Shown: in pieces, positions 19,750 through 30,883 of the stretch | Layout: each line of letters opens with the position of its first letter | Numbering within the stretch: the first letter of the stretch is position 1 | NCBI GenBank assembly: GCA_933822405.4 | Contig: CAKOGP040001770.1 | Coordinates: forward strand, 124,001-188,000 | DNA: 64,000 nt | Reading direction: 5' to 3' | From: Cylindrotheca closterium | Taxonomy: Eukaryota > Bacillariophyta > Bacillariophyceae > Bacillariales > Bacillariaceae | Program-made: the position numbers and the translations under genes | Notes under the pieces: generated by a model | Databases searched by the model: none | What the model was told of the DNA's origin: nothing | Seen by the model: the letters and a program-made list of their open reading frames with translations, nothing else

Positions 19750-21066
19750 ATGTTACAAATATTTCTATCACAAGGGACCATCGGCTTAGTGGACCAAGCA
19801 TTGATTTGGGTATTCCGATGGATGGTGACGCTAATTTTTTCGATTAGTTTGTGTCATTACTTTGGTTGGATCGAACGATGGATTTGGTGGAAATTGGAAG
19901 ACGAAGCATCCAAGGTTTTGAATCGCGCTAAAGTTACAGTAGGAAGCTTCCGCTTGAATTTCGACGAAATACTGCAAGGAAAATTGACAATCTTTGTAAG
20001 CAATGTCATTATTCATACCCCGCATCGTGAGGAATGGGGATGGGAGTCGCCTTTGGTGGCTCGAATAGGCAATGCAAAAGTGGAGTGCAACGCCCCTATT
20101 ACCATATTCCACCTCGTTTTCTTCAAGCAACAGCTGCCTATTGAGCTATATACTGTGATATTGGCCGACGTTCAGGTTTTTGTGGAACGCTACGAATCTG
20201 TGTTTAACGTATATTTGATGGATCCATGTTGCATACTGCCGCCTGCGCCGTTCGAACATGGAAGAGAGGCGACGAAACCAGATAGCCCTAGAGTCGACGA
20301 TATGTCAGTTAGTGAGCACCTACCTACGCCATCCTTTGCCAGCGACAGAGGAGATGATCGTCATCATGAAGAGGCTCAAAAATTGGTGGACGAAATGCTC
20401 GAGTCAGTTGAGACTCTAGGTCGGGCCGCGAGACAAGGGACCTTTTCACAAACTGTTAGACAACAAGGCCTTGAATTGGCCGACAGAATACGGGAAGGCC
20501 TTGGCAAGGAGAGCCGTTCTAATGCTGAAACGAAGCAGCAATTGGCAGATGGTGTCAGTGTACTCCGGACGGCTGGAAAGGTGGCTGTGAATTGTCTGCA
20601 GTCGGCTCCGCAGCTTATAGTACCAGAGCGGTTGGCCTCAGCCTCAAAACCCCCTCCACTATGCCGGGTTGGAAGGATTGTTCTCAAGGATATAAGACTA
20701 TTTACGAGAAATAATTGGATTCAGCTACAAGATGAGGATACGGCTACTGGTGGTACTCCCAGCAATTCCAACAACAAGGTCGGGTGGAACAAACCGATTT
20801 TCATTGAAAATATGATTGTTCGCGCCTCTGAAATGTGTCCTCCCATGTCTCGGAAGGACAAGGACGAGCTTCCCGCTGTGTATCAAACGATCGACAAGGT
20901 CATTGAGATTGTTTGGAGACGATTGTTGACAGAGATTGCCAAATCGAATACAGGGAAGCTATTTTCGACGGCATTGTTTGAAGTTCTGGATCTGATGAAA
21001 ACCAGTGCAATCGGGAACAGCGCTCCAACAAGCACATCGACAGATGCCACTCCCAAAGCAGGTTGA
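19750..21066 (+). CDS. Membrane-anchored protein with a possible chorein/AsmA-like lipid-transfer domain
   Basis: About 438 residues from ATG 19750 (MLQIFLSQG); the open frame extends upstream to 19606 without an ATG. Residues about 20-45 form a membrane segment (W-M-V-T-L-I-F-S-I-S-L-C-H-Y-F-G-W). A beta-rich stretch follows (residues about 65-160), with G-S-F-R-L-N-F-D-E-I-L-Q-G-K, W-G-W-E-S-P-L-V-A-R-I-G and V-I-L-A-D-V-Q-V-F-V-E-R. Alternating hydrophobic residues like these are seen in the start of chorein/VPS13- or AsmA-like lipid-channel domains. The rest is helical and polar. The similarity is by impression only; a diatom-specific membrane protein is equally possible. The gene follows the dehydrogenase kinase on the same strand after about 350 bp. 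Confidence 0.6.
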   Translation: MLQIFLSQGTIGLVDQALIWVFRWMVTLIFSISLCHYFGWIERWIWWKLEDEASKVLNRAKVTVGSFRLNFDEILQGKLTIFVSNVIIHTPHREEWGWESPLVARIGNAKVECNAPITIFHLVFFKQQLPIELYTVILADVQVFVERYESVFNVYLMDPCCILPPAPFEHGREATKPDSPRVDDMSVSEHLPTPSFASDRGDDRHHEEAQKLVDEMLESVETLGRAARQGTFSQTVRQQGLELADRIREGLGKESRSNAETKQQLADGVSVLRTAGKVAVNCLQSAPQLIVPERLASASKPPPLCRVGRIVLKDIRLFTRNNWIQLQDEDTATGGTPSNSNNKVGWNKPIFIENMIVRASEMCPPMSRKDKDELPAVYQTIDKVIEIVWRRLLTEIAKSNTGKLFSTALFEVLDLMKTSAIGNSAPTSTSTDATPKAG

Positions 21067-21271
21067 ATGTTTAGACCCGAGTCAGTCTTTGCGTTGGTCT
21101 GCTGCGTGCCGCATTGCCTCATAAGCCACCCATTTAGACATCGATATATATCGCAGAGTCATACATGATGCAGTCATAGTTGTTTACACAGGGAGTAATA
21201 GCGTATGGATCTTTGGATCGATGTATTATTGTATTTGTTATGACTTATTATTGTATCTATCTGTATTATCT

Positions 21272-21559
21272 TCATAGGTCTTGGACTTCATCGATGATGA
21301 AATCGTCGTCGTCGTCGTCGTCGTCGTCGAAATGAAGCGACAATGTCTCGCTCAAAACCATCATCAGGCTAGCGTTTGGATCGCGCTTGGGTTGGTCACT
21401 TGGTTTTAGTGTAGTCCTGCTCATCCTCTGCGATGGGTTATCGTTGAAACAAGGCTTTGCCGATTCATACTGGTAGGCTGTAAGAATCCTTTCAAATCTT
21501 GGCTCTGTTACAATGTTGCTTGGAGCTGTGTTGAGGCAAAAAGGTTCTGAACTATTCAT
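21272..21559 (-). CDS. Small acidic hypothetical protein (95 residues)
   Basis: The frame starts at ATG 21559 (MNSSEPFCLN) and ends with a run of nine aspartates encoded by a GTC/GAC microsatellite (about 21305-21330), then F-I-I-D-E-V-Q-D-L. The composition before the acid run looks protein-like, with a weak helix L-M-M-V-L-S-E-T-L-S-L. No family is recognised. It may be a real small gene or a chance frame across a microsatellite. Confidence 0.35.
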   Translation of the reverse strand: MNSSEPFCLNTAPSNIVTEPRFERILTAYQYESAKPCFNDNPSQRMSRTTLKPSDQPKRDPNASLMMVLSETLSLHFDDDDDDDDDFIIDEVQDL

Positions 21560-22337
21560 GGTGCTATAATGGCTTGCCTACTTTGGGATATATGATTTGT
21601 GAGCTTGGGAGATCGAGCAGGCTAAAAGCTTGGAGGGGGGCGAACTGTTCCTGCGCGATAACACTGCCTCCACTTTTAATTACACGCGTTTCTGCACAGT
21701 CTTGACATCTCTTCAAGCAATAAGTGGACGATCTAGGGAACTAAGACATATGCCTCCATCATCGGACATCGACAGTCGAAGCAGAAATGGAGAACGCTAA
21801 TACTCAAAATGCCAGACATCGGACACTTTCTGTTTCACGCCATCATTCCACACATGGTAGTTGATAGTTGCTTGGTTTTGAGCGCTTCCAAAGGAATGCA
21901 AAGGTACAAGTTCTGTTACCACATAATTATGCAATCTGAGTAGCGACAGGACCTACCGGTACAACACCCCCGCAGAATAGTTTGGTATCGAGAATTCCAA
22001 AAGAACGCGAAAGTAAAAGTTCGCTACCACAGAATTACCCAAAGAATTCTGATCCACAGTGATGCCCACGATCGACTTCTCTTTTTTCCTTCATGATCAT
22101 CAAGCCTTTCCAAGTACCTCATTGCTTCGTACGTCCTTCGTTCGTTTCACTTCCAAATGGATGATGTGTTGGATGCGTGTGTCGTTGATGTTATCGAAAA
22201 CCACAAGCAATCTCAAAGCCAACACGAGAGTTCTCCAATACTGCCTACATCGAACTGTATTTGGATTACATCCACCTTCATCTCAGATTTAGCGACATTC
22301 TGTGCAGGTCTAGAGTGCGCAACGCCGTTTATTTCTA
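21560..22337. other. Intergenic region upstream of leucyl-tRNA synthetase with a diverged direct repeat
   Basis: There is no convincing gene in 778 bp. Two diverged copies of about 50 bp are visible at about 21886-21937 and 21994-22045. Both read like 'ttccaaa-gaa-gc-aaagta-aagttc-g-taccaca-aatta', and lie about 108 bp apart. A short frame at 22059-22292 shows no protein features. Confidence 0.45.
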
Positions 22338-22379
22338 ATGCCTTTTGAAGTTTCTTCGTTTCGGCGGGTTGTTGCAACG

Positions 22380-25125
22380 ATGTTGCTCTTGGTCTCTGCT
22401 CGAAGGAGTGTAAACGCTTTTGTTTCGCCCAACAAGCGGTATGTGGCACGGACTTTCAGGTTGTTTTCGGCTACTGCTGATGCCCCTCCAACTGCTCCAG
22501 CAACCTACCCATTTGCTGACGTCGAACCAAAATGGCAAGCCTACTGGGAAGAGAACAACACTTTCAAGACCCCAGAACGTGACATGAGCAAGCCAAAGAA
22601 ATATGTTTTGGATATGTTCCCATATCCATCTGGTGCAGGTCTGCATGTTGGTCATCCAGAGGGATACACAGGTAAGATTTCCGAAGAAGGCAGGCGACGA
22701 CACGACCAATGTTTCTCTTTCTGAACCATATTGCATTCTTGTAGCTTCTGATGTCATGTCAAGATACTGGCGCATGACCGGTCACGATGTCTTGCATCCA
22801 ATCGGCTGGGACTCATTCGGTCTCCCTGCGGAACAGTTTGCTGTTCAGACTGGCGCCCAACCTGCGGATACAACTGCCAAAAATATTGCCAACTTCAAGC
22901 GTCAATTGAAGATGCTTGGATTTTCATACGATTGGGACCGCGAGATCGCAACCACCGATGTCAACTACGTCAAGTGGACCCAGTGGATTTTCCTTCAATT
23001 GTACAAGAAGGGCCTAGCTGAGCAATCAGAAGTTAGCGTCAATTGGTGCCCAGCACTCGGAACTGTTTTGGCCAATGAGGAAATCATCAACGGAAAGAGT
23101 GAAAGAGGTGACCATCCTGTCGAGCGATTTCCACTTCGCCAGTGGATTTTGAAGATTACGGACTATGCTGACCGCTTGGAAGCTGGCTTGGATGGCTTGG
23201 ATTGGCCCTCTGGAACAATGACTGCCCAGCAACAATGGATTGGAAAGTCCATTGGTTGTCAAATTGTGTTTGATGTTGATGGTTCAGACGAGGTACGTAG
23301 GGTCTTCTCCTTGTATTGAATTGGGTTCCACGATCTCATCCAAATACAAACTATTCGTAAACACCAGAGCGTCACAGTCTTCACAACGCGAGCAGACACT
23401 GTCATGGGGGTGACATACGTGACTTTGGCTCCAGAACACCCGCTTGTCTCTGCGGTCACAACGCCTGAGCAAAAGGAAGAGGTCGACAAATACGTTGCCG
23501 CCACATCGTCGCGATCTGACTTGGACCGCACTTCATCAAAGGAGAAGACAGGAGTATTCACTGGCGGATATGTCACTCACCCCATGACAGGAGAGAAGGT
23601 TCCCGTTTGGGTTGGAGATTACGTGCTTGGCAGCTACGGCACCGGCGCTGTGATGGCCGTCCCAGCTCATGATACGAGAGACTTTGAATTTGCCAAGGCA
23701 TTCGACCTAGACATCAAATGGGTCGTTGAGCCAAAAAAAGGCGAACTCAATAAAGAGGAAGCTTTCACTGAAAGTGGTGTAGCAATCAACAGTGGTGAAT
23801 TCGATGGCCTTTCGACAAAGGACTGCAAGAAAAAGGTCACATACAAACTGAAGGAAATGGAAAAAGGAGGACCTCAAATCACGTACAAACTCCGGGATTG
23901 GGTTTTCTCTCGTCAACGATACTGGGGTGAACCAATCCCAATCTATTTCCCAGTCGACTTTCCAGAGGGTGTTGACCCTATGTCGCAAGACCCAACAAGC
24001 GACGACTGCGAACACACCATCCGCTTCGACCAAGCAATCCCAGTAGACGAAGCTGACTTGCCTCTCGAACTCCCTCTTATGGAAGATTTTGCTCCAGGTG
24101 ACGATCCAGCAGGTTGCTTGGCTCGCGCCAAAGACTGGAGATACTTCCAAAAGGATGGCAAGTGGTTTTCACGTGAAACGAACACAATGCCCCAGTGGGC
24201 TGGAAGTTGTTGGTACTACCTTCGATTCTTGGACCCAAAGAACACCGATGCTGCATTCAGTAAGAAAGTGGATGAGCAATGGATGCCTGTTGACCTGTAC
24301 GTTGGCGGAGCAGAACACGCGGTTCTTCACTTGTTGTATGCCCGCTTCTGGCACCAAGTCTTGTATGATCTTGAATACACCCAGCATCCAGAACCATTCC
24401 AAAGGCTTGTTCATCAGGGAATGATTCTCGGAAGTGATGGTGAAAAGATGTCCAAGAGTCGTGGTAATGTTGTCAATCCTGATGACATTGTTACTGCTCA
24501 AGGTGCCGATGCCTTGAGAATGTATGAAATGTTCATGGGACCACTCGAAGCTGTGAAGCCATGGCAAACAAGCCAAGTATCTGGAGTTGTCCGATTCCAA
24601 AACAAGCTGTACAATGTTGTCAAGATGGCTGCCGAGAAGAAGGTAACTGAGATGGACGACGAGACAACACGTTTGTTACACAAGACGATGAAGAAAGTTA
24701 CCGAAGATATCGAATCTCTGTCATTCAACACTGCCATTTCCGCCATGATGGTCTTGACCAACCACCTTCAATCGTTGAAGGAAGAAGTTCCATTGGAAGC
24801 GGCAGAGAAGCTTGCTTTGATGGTGTCACCATTTGCACCCCATCTTGGAGAGGAGTGTTGGAGTATCCTCGGCAATGAAGAAACTCTCGCTTATCATCCA
24901 TGGGTGGAATTCGATGAAGAGCTTTGCATTGACGACACTATTACCATGGGTGTACAAGTCAACGGAAAGGCACGAGGAGAGATCACTATCCCAGCTGATG
25001 CTGATGAAGCAACAGCAATGGCTGCCGCCAAGGAGGTTGATCGGGTGAAGGCTCAAATTGATGGTAAAGACATCAAGAAGATCATTTACGTTCAGGGTCG
25101 AATCTTGAACATCATTGCAAAGTAA
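22380..25125 (+). CDS. Leucyl-tRNA synthetase, bacterial type, plastid-targeted
   Basis: The exons are 22380-22671, 22745-23292 and 23368-25125, with introns of 73 and 75 nt. An upstream in-frame ATG at 22338 exists. I prefer 22380 because it yields a signal peptide ([17 protein letters not shown]) with the A-F-V-S-P plastid motif; use of both starts could give dual targeting. The length is about 865 residues, normal for bacterial LeuRS. The HIGH region reads [12 protein letters not shown] across the first splice site, and the KMSKS loop is [10 protein letters not shown]. The CP1 editing domain is present, with [12 protein letters not shown] and [15 protein letters not shown]. It charges organellar tRNA-Leu and hydrolyses misacylated products. 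Confidence 0.95.
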
Positions 25126-26302
25126 GAATAAACAAAAATAATCCTACACTTTTTGTGTTTGTTGAATATTTTCTTTTTATTTTCTATTTCTCTGTCGGTT
25201 CAAAATGTTTTGATCCAAGCCTGCAACAACCAGTGTAGTATCAGTATAGTGAAGTATAGCAAAGCACATTGTGATAAACAGTGAACAAACAATGTAAAGA
25301 TTTTGAATTGTTCGCATTTCACAGGAATAAGGGAAGCAGAATGGGATAATTCCTCGACCCAAAACCAGAAATACAACTTGTTGTGCCCATCTTGATCAAC
25401 CACCATATCAACCGTGTGTCCATGACAGTCAAGTTATAGAATGGGAGGACCTTTCAAATAGAGCCAATACACGTACCATCCATGAGAAGGAACTATGGTT
25501 GGTTCCAAAGAGGCCAAGCCGTCGCATGAAAATCAAAACTGAAAACAATTAGGGAGCGAGATTGTGGTGAGAAAAAAAGGCAACTCGAGCAAGGTTCACC
25601 ACATTGGAAAAATATTTGGACTCAGAGAACTTTGAAGTAATGATGACCACTGTCCAAGAAGAACGTCTCGTCAAAGTGAAGAATATTGTTCCTCATCGTC
25701 GAATATCACCAAATGCGGACATGCAAATCGTGGAAACATACCTTCATCGCAGGATTTCGTCTCGTTGGGGGATGACAGTGAATCAACAATTTTCTGGAGT
25801 TATAAGGCTGGGAAAGACAAAAACGAAAGGGGGCATATTTGGGTCAGAGAAAATGCATCGTATTGTTGCAAAAGAATGGATTCTGTTCCATTACAGCATC
25901 AGTGAAAACTTTCTCGTCACTATTATTCCGACAGGTAAACGGCGAATGTTTTTATATAACATCAGTTGCAGGCATTTTTAAGTTTCAGCCTGTGCTGATC
26001 ATTGACTTACAGTCCTATCAACCGATCGGTGACTCCCTCGTCAAAGATATGACTCCTCCCTCATTTTATCAAAAAGATTTTGTGTGCTGTGATCTTTGTT
26101 TTTTTGTGTGCTGTGTGGCTTGCAAGACACGAAAGTCTGACCGACACACTCCAAGCAAAGACCCGGATTTGTGAAATGCCACACGTTTGATTTCGAATCG
26201 AATCGATTCATTCGTGATTGAAACATTGACTCTCACTACACAAGAAATGACAACAACAACAACAACACAAGAACCAAAGGCACAACTTACATTACAACAA
26301 AA
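25126..26302. other. 1.2-kb intergenic region; one unexplained open frame
   Basis: No gene is supported. A plus-strand frame at 25604-25981 stays open for about 125 codons without a good ATG. It has V-P-H-R-R-I-S-P and T-Y-L-H-R-R-I-S-S-R-W, an internal near-repeat. It may be an exon remnant. A CAA microsatellite sits at about 26250-26268, just upstream of the next gene. Confidence 0.4.
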
Positions 26303-27359
26303 ATGAATAATCGAAATAGGCAACAACAAATTGTGGGACTCCCTGAACCAAGCGACCTTGGCCGCATGATCATTCGTGGAGTTCCAAGGTTTGCGAAGCG
26401 ACACAAAGTCATCAGTGGATCGGTACGTTTGAGAATGAGAATGATGATGATGATGAGAGGCGTCTGAGATGAGCGTGCCTATTGGGTCCGACTCTATCCT
26501 TCTGTCTGTTGCATCAAATGATAGAAAGAACTGTATTGTTTGATACTATTGAGATACAGCATGTCCACCTTTACTCACGACGATTTCTTTTTCCTTATCT
26601 TTTTAGTACATTATTGGAATTCTGACCATTCTGTTGATTGGCAGTGGAACCAAACTCAACCTTGATCAACGACGAGAATACAACAGTATCATGCAGACTA
26701 TTGATCTACAAGCAGAATTTGATGCCAGCCAAGATTTCTTCATTGCAGACAGTGCCTACCGAGCCAGCAAAGGATGGTTCACCTGCGACGGTTTGTGTCA
26801 ACGCAACAAGAAACGAATGGAAGAATCTAAACACCGACTGGATCTAATTCGAAAAGAAGGAGAAGCTCGAATGTCGGATGCCAAGAGTGTGGCAGGTCTC
26901 TTTAGTGAAGTAGGCGTCGGAGAAGTACAAGAGAGCTTCTGGGGTTACTTTGCGTCTGGAAAGCAATTTGCCAAGCGTCAATCCATGTGGGATGCCATGT
27001 TTATGAGTTTCCGATCCATGCGACGAGACGAAAAGTTTGTGGAATATGCACTCAACGTCTTGATGCAAGTCCTAGTCAACTTCTCCATGGGCCTTGTCAT
27101 GGCATTGGTCCTGTTTGTCATTGGCCTCTGGTCCATTGTGAGATCCTATCAATCGAATCCTCTGGTGGCAGTTGTATTCTTTGTAGCGGCTGCTTGTGCT
27201 GCCTTTTCGTTTGTGGCAACCTATCTCATTGCCATTTACGGAGCTGCCGCTGGTGGAGTCTATGGTGTTTTGAAGGTGGCTGAAACCAATGCCAGAGCTC
27301 AACGGATTCAGGGACGACAACGGCAACAATACATGGGCAATCGACCGCACTACGATTAA
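26303..27359 (+). CDS. Multi-pass membrane protein, unknown family
   Basis: The exons are 26303-26422 and 26607-27359 (290 residues); the 184-nt intron has GTACGT and TTTTTAG ends and phase 0. The N-terminus is basic (MNNRNRQQQIVG, R-F-A-K-R-H-K). The first membrane helix, Y-I-I-G-I-L-T-I-L-L-I-G, begins exactly at the splice junction. A roughly 120-residue helical, non-cytosolic or cytosolic loop follows with R-R-E-Y-N-S-I-M and W-F-T-C-D-G-L-C. Then come helices at about residues 175-205 (L-V-N-F-S-M-G-L-V-M-A-L-V-L-F-V-I-G-L-W) and 215-260 (V-V-F-F-V-A-A-A-C-A-A-F-S-F-V and a Gly/Ala helix). The tail is basic (R-I-Q-G-R-Q-R-Q-Q-Y). I do not recognise the family. Localisation is probably endomembrane. 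Confidence 0.8.
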
Positions 27360-27596
27360 AGAAAGAAGAAAGGAACGCTGTGCCGATTCGAGTAGTTATA
27401 TAGAATAGTTTATTTTGTTGCACAATTGAAAACGTTACATTGTACTTTTAAGAATACTACAGTAGCACATGAGGAAAGCTGTGAATAATACCAACACCAG
27501 CAGACCAGGAAAGTCAATACTACTATATCAACCTATCAACCTATCAACCCAACAAAGTAATAATCCCTTCTCTTCACCTTTCGCACTTCCATACAT

Positions 27597-28489
27597 CTAC
27601 TTTTTATTTTGCTGTTCTTCCATGTAGTCGACATACTCATCAATCAACACAGGCCATGCCGATGTGGATTCATCATAGGTACTCAAGTCTTCACATTCGT
27701 AGCAAAAGTCCAAAAAGGAGACCCATTGATCCAAAGTGATGCGAGTATACGACTTTTGGCTTTCCAAAAAGGTGCAAAAGGTATCCAATCGTTCGGCGGC
27801 AATGCGTTCTGTCAAGACCATTTTCATCAACGCCACAATCATATCCTTGTCCAAAGTACGGTGGGTTCCCTCCAAGTTGAACTTGAAGCAGAACTATTGC
27901 ATTAATGCAATGGTGTAAGAGCAGAAGCATTCATGAATATACATTAGAGCGAAAAAGGAAAACAATAGTGTTAGTCATGCAGAAAAATATCTCGCATCAA
28001 GAGTCGTCATGACAAAATACCAAAATACCAACAAGCACACAAACGAGCACACAACAACGACAATACCCTCCTTACCTTGTAAAATTCCTTGAATTCATTT
28101 CGATCCAAGAATCCAGTATCCAAAGATGGCAAGATCGATTGAAACTTGTCAATGGAATCCACTTGAAGCTTGTTGCACCCACTCATCCATTCTTGCTTGG
28201 AAATTTGCGCTGGCTTTTCCTTGCTCCCCAATTTCCACAGCAGCACAAGAACTCGAATATCTTCTTCGGCATTCAGATCAAGCTTTTCACAAAGATTGCA
28301 AATACCTTCCATTCCGGCGACACTGGGATCACTTTCTTCCGCAATTTCTTGAAACATCTTGGAGGCTGCCGTCTCGTCAATGGTGGTGGCTGGTCGATGA
28401 CCGCTGTTGCGTCCTTTGGATCGCTTCCCACTTCCAGAATTCCACATTTGATTACTTGTTCGTTTTTTACTCTTTGTACTTCCTGCCAT
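27597..28489 (-). CDS. DCUN1D: DCN1-like cullin neddylation factor
   Basis: The exons are 28076-28489 and 27597-27893 (236 residues), with an intron of 182 nt in phase 0. The start ATG is at 28489 (MAGSTKSKKRTSN). The PONY/potentiating-neddylation domain covers residues about 60-230. Diagnostic stretches are F-K-E-F-Y-K-F-C-F-K-F across the junction, N-L-E-G-T-H-R-T-L-D-K-D and L-D-Q-W-V-S-F-L-D-F-C. The end reads Y-D-E-S-T-S-A-W-P-V-L-I-D-E-Y-V, where the D-E-S-x-x-W-P acidic/aromatic surface binds cullin. The family helps the NEDD8 E2 load NEDD8 on cullins and so activates SCF-type ubiquitin ligases. The N-terminus is basic and lacks a UBA domain. Confidence 0.9.
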
Positions 28490-28778
28490 GCACAATAATA
28501 ATTCTTGTCTCCAAAAAGCACACACACACACAATCTGTTGATGCAACTTTTGGGAACAACAACCTTGGCACGTTTTGGATGATGCAGCGAAAACTTGGAA
28601 CTCACACATTCGGCTGAGTCGACAATAAGAAACTAAACAATGCTCATGTACTCCTCAGTTATTTTTTTGGACTTTTTGCACGTGTGTTTCATGTATTTAG
28701 TTTTGTGAGGTCAACATTCGATCTCGCTACTTGCTACTTTAGGTTTGTGGGAAACAAACAGTGTTGCTTTTGAATATC
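28490..28778. promoter_or_regulatory. Divergent promoter region (DCN1-like / flavodoxin-like genes)
   Basis: This 289-bp spacer lies between two divergent start codons and contains a CA-rich run at about 28519-28532. No individual element is identified. Confidence 0.35.
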
Positions 28779-29387
28779 ATGAGCCATCATCCACTTCATG
28801 TCTCCATCATTTACGCTCCGTCACCGGATGAACCCATTGTTTCTGCTGATCAAGAAGAAGATTGTGCGGCATACCAATATGCCTCTCGGGCCAAGGAATT
28901 CTTGCTGACTGCTACTGTTGACAAAGCAGTAAACGTGACCATTTCCCGTATCCAAGAGTCTTCTTTTGAAGATGCTTCGACGTGCCAAGATCCTAACATA
29001 TTAGATGTGGACAATCCAAAGAAAATGCTCCTAGTATTGTTGATGTCATGCTCAGCAGACGGTTCCATACATCGGCTCTTGCGAAAAGCCACTAAACGAC
29101 TGACCCAACAAGATAGCAATGATGGATCATCCAGCAGCAGAATAATACAGTCTGTTCCACTGGCAGTGGTATTGTTGGGACATGCCCGATGTGACAATTC
29201 GGCAAAACAAATGAAAGACACCATTTTTGGATCGGGGCGACGGATCGAAAAGGCTCTGCTGAACACGAATAATAGTCCTTTTGCAAGCATTCAACAAGAT
29301 CGATTGGAAACCCAGGTCGAATTGGTTGGACCAGAAGTTGACTTTGATCCTTGGTGGAGTTTAGTGATTGAACAATGCTGGACGTAG
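28779..29387 (+). CDS. Flavodoxin-like domain protein
   Basis: The intronless gene encodes 202 residues from ATG 28779 (MSHHPLHVSIIYAPS). The order of elements fits a flavodoxin fold. A first strand and loop (V-S-I-I-Y-A-P-S) sits where the FMN phosphate loop would be. Next is a hydrophobic strand K-M-L-L-V-L-L-M-S-C-S-A-D-G-S, in the place of the 'STxGxG' loop. Then comes L-A-V-V-L-L-G-H-A-R-C-D-N-S-A-K-Q-M, resembling the 'GLGDSxYxxFN' segment, followed by R-R-I-E-K-A-L-L and a final D-F-D-P-W-W helix. FMN-contacting residues are diverged, so cofactor binding is uncertain. It could be a stand-alone relative of the diflavin reductase flavodoxin domain. It converges with the thioredoxin gene downstream. 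Confidence 0.6.
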   Translation: MSHHPLHVSIIYAPSPDEPIVSADQEEDCAAYQYASRAKEFLLTATVDKAVNVTISRIQESSFEDASTCQDPNILDVDNPKKMLLVLLMSCSADGSIHRLLRKATKRLTQQDSNDGSSSSRIIQSVPLAVVLLGHARCDNSAKQMKDTIFGSGRRIEKALLNTNNSPFASIQQDRLETQVELVGPEVDFDPWWSLVIEQCWT

Positions 29388-29660
29388 CAAACAACATCAA
29401 TAAGTCAGAAGACTACAAGCAAAGAAGGGAACGACGAAGACCCCCATTGCGGCAGTACATTAAAACAGATAGAACAAAGCATACATAGTACTAATAATAA
29501 CTCCACATTATCTTATCTGCAGTATGAAATCAAGGCTTGGCTGGAAAGAAGTAGATTGTGACACTACTAGCGTGCTGGTAGTATTTTAAAAAAGGAGAAT
29601 CACCAAAGGTCAAAGAAATATGAACTGATGTTACCCAACTCCATCGCAATGCATTCATGC

Positions 29661-30236
29661 TCATGCTGCTCCTGCATTCTCCTTCAAAAATGTATCGAGT
29701 TCGTTCTCATTCGATCCAGCATAAGTTCCCAAAACCTTATCCCCCTGCAAGACCAAAAAGGTTGGCATCATGGACACCTTGTATTTGCTGGACAATTCGT
29801 CAAACTCGTCTACATCAATGGTACGAAAGAGAACATTGCTTCCGTCCTTTTTCTTTTGGTATTGGGGTTGAGAGGAGCATTCCTGAAAGAATGGCTGCAC
29901 TCGTTTGCACGGCTGGCACCAACTACTAGTGAATTTGCAAACCACCTTGACTTTATTGCTGTTATTGCTCAGCAGCTCTTCAAATTCCTCCATCGATTCG
30001 AGGGGTTGCACCTTGGATGTTCCACCTTTGGAAACAGCAACTTCACTGCTGCTAGTAGCGCAGCACTTTTCCGAACTTGACGAGGCAGCAACACCCTGAA
30101 CTTGCAACATATCTCGCAAGTATTTTGGAAGATACTGCGCCAATCCAAATTTCTCAAGAATCCACTTCAATCCCAAGATGATGATAGGCACAACGGCCGT
30201 GTAGGGTACGCAAACACCGCCGAGACAGATCAACAT
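29661..30236 (-). CDS. Membrane-anchored thioredoxin-domain protein
   Basis: The intronless gene encodes 191 residues from ATG 30236. An N-terminal hydrophobic anchor (residues about 2-25, V-C-V-P-Y-T-A-V-V-P-I-I-I-L-G-L) is followed by a Ser-rich linker with a Cys-Cys pair. Residues about 80-185 are a thioredoxin fold: V-V-C-K-F-T-S-S-W-C-Q-P-C-K (W-C-Q-P-C redox site rather than WCGPC), R-T-I-D-V-D-E, M-M-P-T-F with the cis-proline, and G-T-Y-A-G-S. The redox pair is intact, so it should act as a dithiol oxidoreductase at a membrane. Which compartment faces the domain is not determined. It is divergent from BolA, and a functional link is possible but unproven. Confidence 0.85.
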   Translation of the reverse strand: MLICLGGVCVPYTAVVPIIILGLKWILEKFGLAQYLPKYLRDMLQVQGVAASSSSEKCCATSSSEVAVSKGGTSKVQPLESMEEFEELLSNNSNKVKVVCKFTSSWCQPCKRVQPFFQECSSQPQYQKKKDGSNVLFRTIDVDEFDELSSKYKVSMMPTFLVLQGDKVLGTYAGSNENELDTFLKENAGAA

Positions 30237-30490
30237 GGCTGTGTATTATCAAGTATTGTCGTGCAAGTGGAGTTCGGTGAAGAATTTGGTCTCTCTTATT
30301 TTCTGTTCATCGTGTGGCAGTTGGAAAGAACATGACTTTATTCGAATGGGTCGTACACGTGTACACATAACCGACCTCTTCGATCAACCGACCAAAATAT
30401 CGATCGAAGACACAGTTTCGAAGTTACGAGTATATCATAACAAGCTTCGCATATTGTGAAGACCTTTCTTACATCCCGCACACAATACCA
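30237..30490. promoter_or_regulatory. Short divergent promoter region (thioredoxin / BolA)
   Basis: Only 254 bp separate the two divergent start codons at 30236 and 30491. No specific element is recognised. Confidence 0.35.
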
Positions 30491-30883
30491 ATGAACCCAG
30501 TCCTCCGGAGGACATTTCACCTTGCAAGACGCACCATGAGCAGTACAGTACCATCTTTCCCCGTTACTGCCGCTATTCAACAAAAGCTAACGGACGCACT
30601 CCAACCGATCCATTTGGACGTTCTCAATGAATCGCACATGCACAATGTTCCAAAGAATTCGGAAACACATTTCAAGGTGGTGGTTGTGGCAGAGGAATTT
30701 GAAACGACAAAAGCTCCACTTCAACGGCACCGGCGTGTCAATGGAATCTTGGCCGAGGAACTGGAAGGACCTGTCCATGCATTGAGCATTATTGCCAAGA
30801 GTCCATCCCAATGGGCCAAAAGCAATGCCGTGCCTGCATCTCCTAGCTGCAAAGGAGGAGACGGAAGTCTACCCAAGAAGTAA
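30491..30883 (+). CDS. BOLA: BolA-family protein, mitochondrial candidate
   Basis: The intronless gene encodes 130 residues from ATG 30491; the N-terminus (MNPVLRRTFHLARRTMSS) is basic and amphipathic, typical of a mitochondrial presequence. The BolA fold spans residues about 25-115: I-Q-Q-K-L-T-D-A-L, H-L-D-V-L-N-E-S-H-M-H-N-V-P, S-E-T-H-F-K-V-V-V-V, and R-H-R-R-V-N-G-I-L-A-E-E-L. The S-H/H-x-H pattern and the R-H-R-x-V helix are the hallmarks of the family. BolA proteins work with monothiol glutaredoxins in [Fe-S] cluster transfer. No cysteine is seen at the BolA2-type ligand position; an invariant His remains. Confidence 0.92.
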   Translation: MNPVLRRTFHLARRTMSSTVPSFPVTAAIQQKLTDALQPIHLDVLNESHMHNVPKNSETHFKVVVVAEEFETTKAPLQRHRRVNGILAEELEGPVHALSIIAKSPSQWAKSNAVPASPSCKGGDGSLPKK

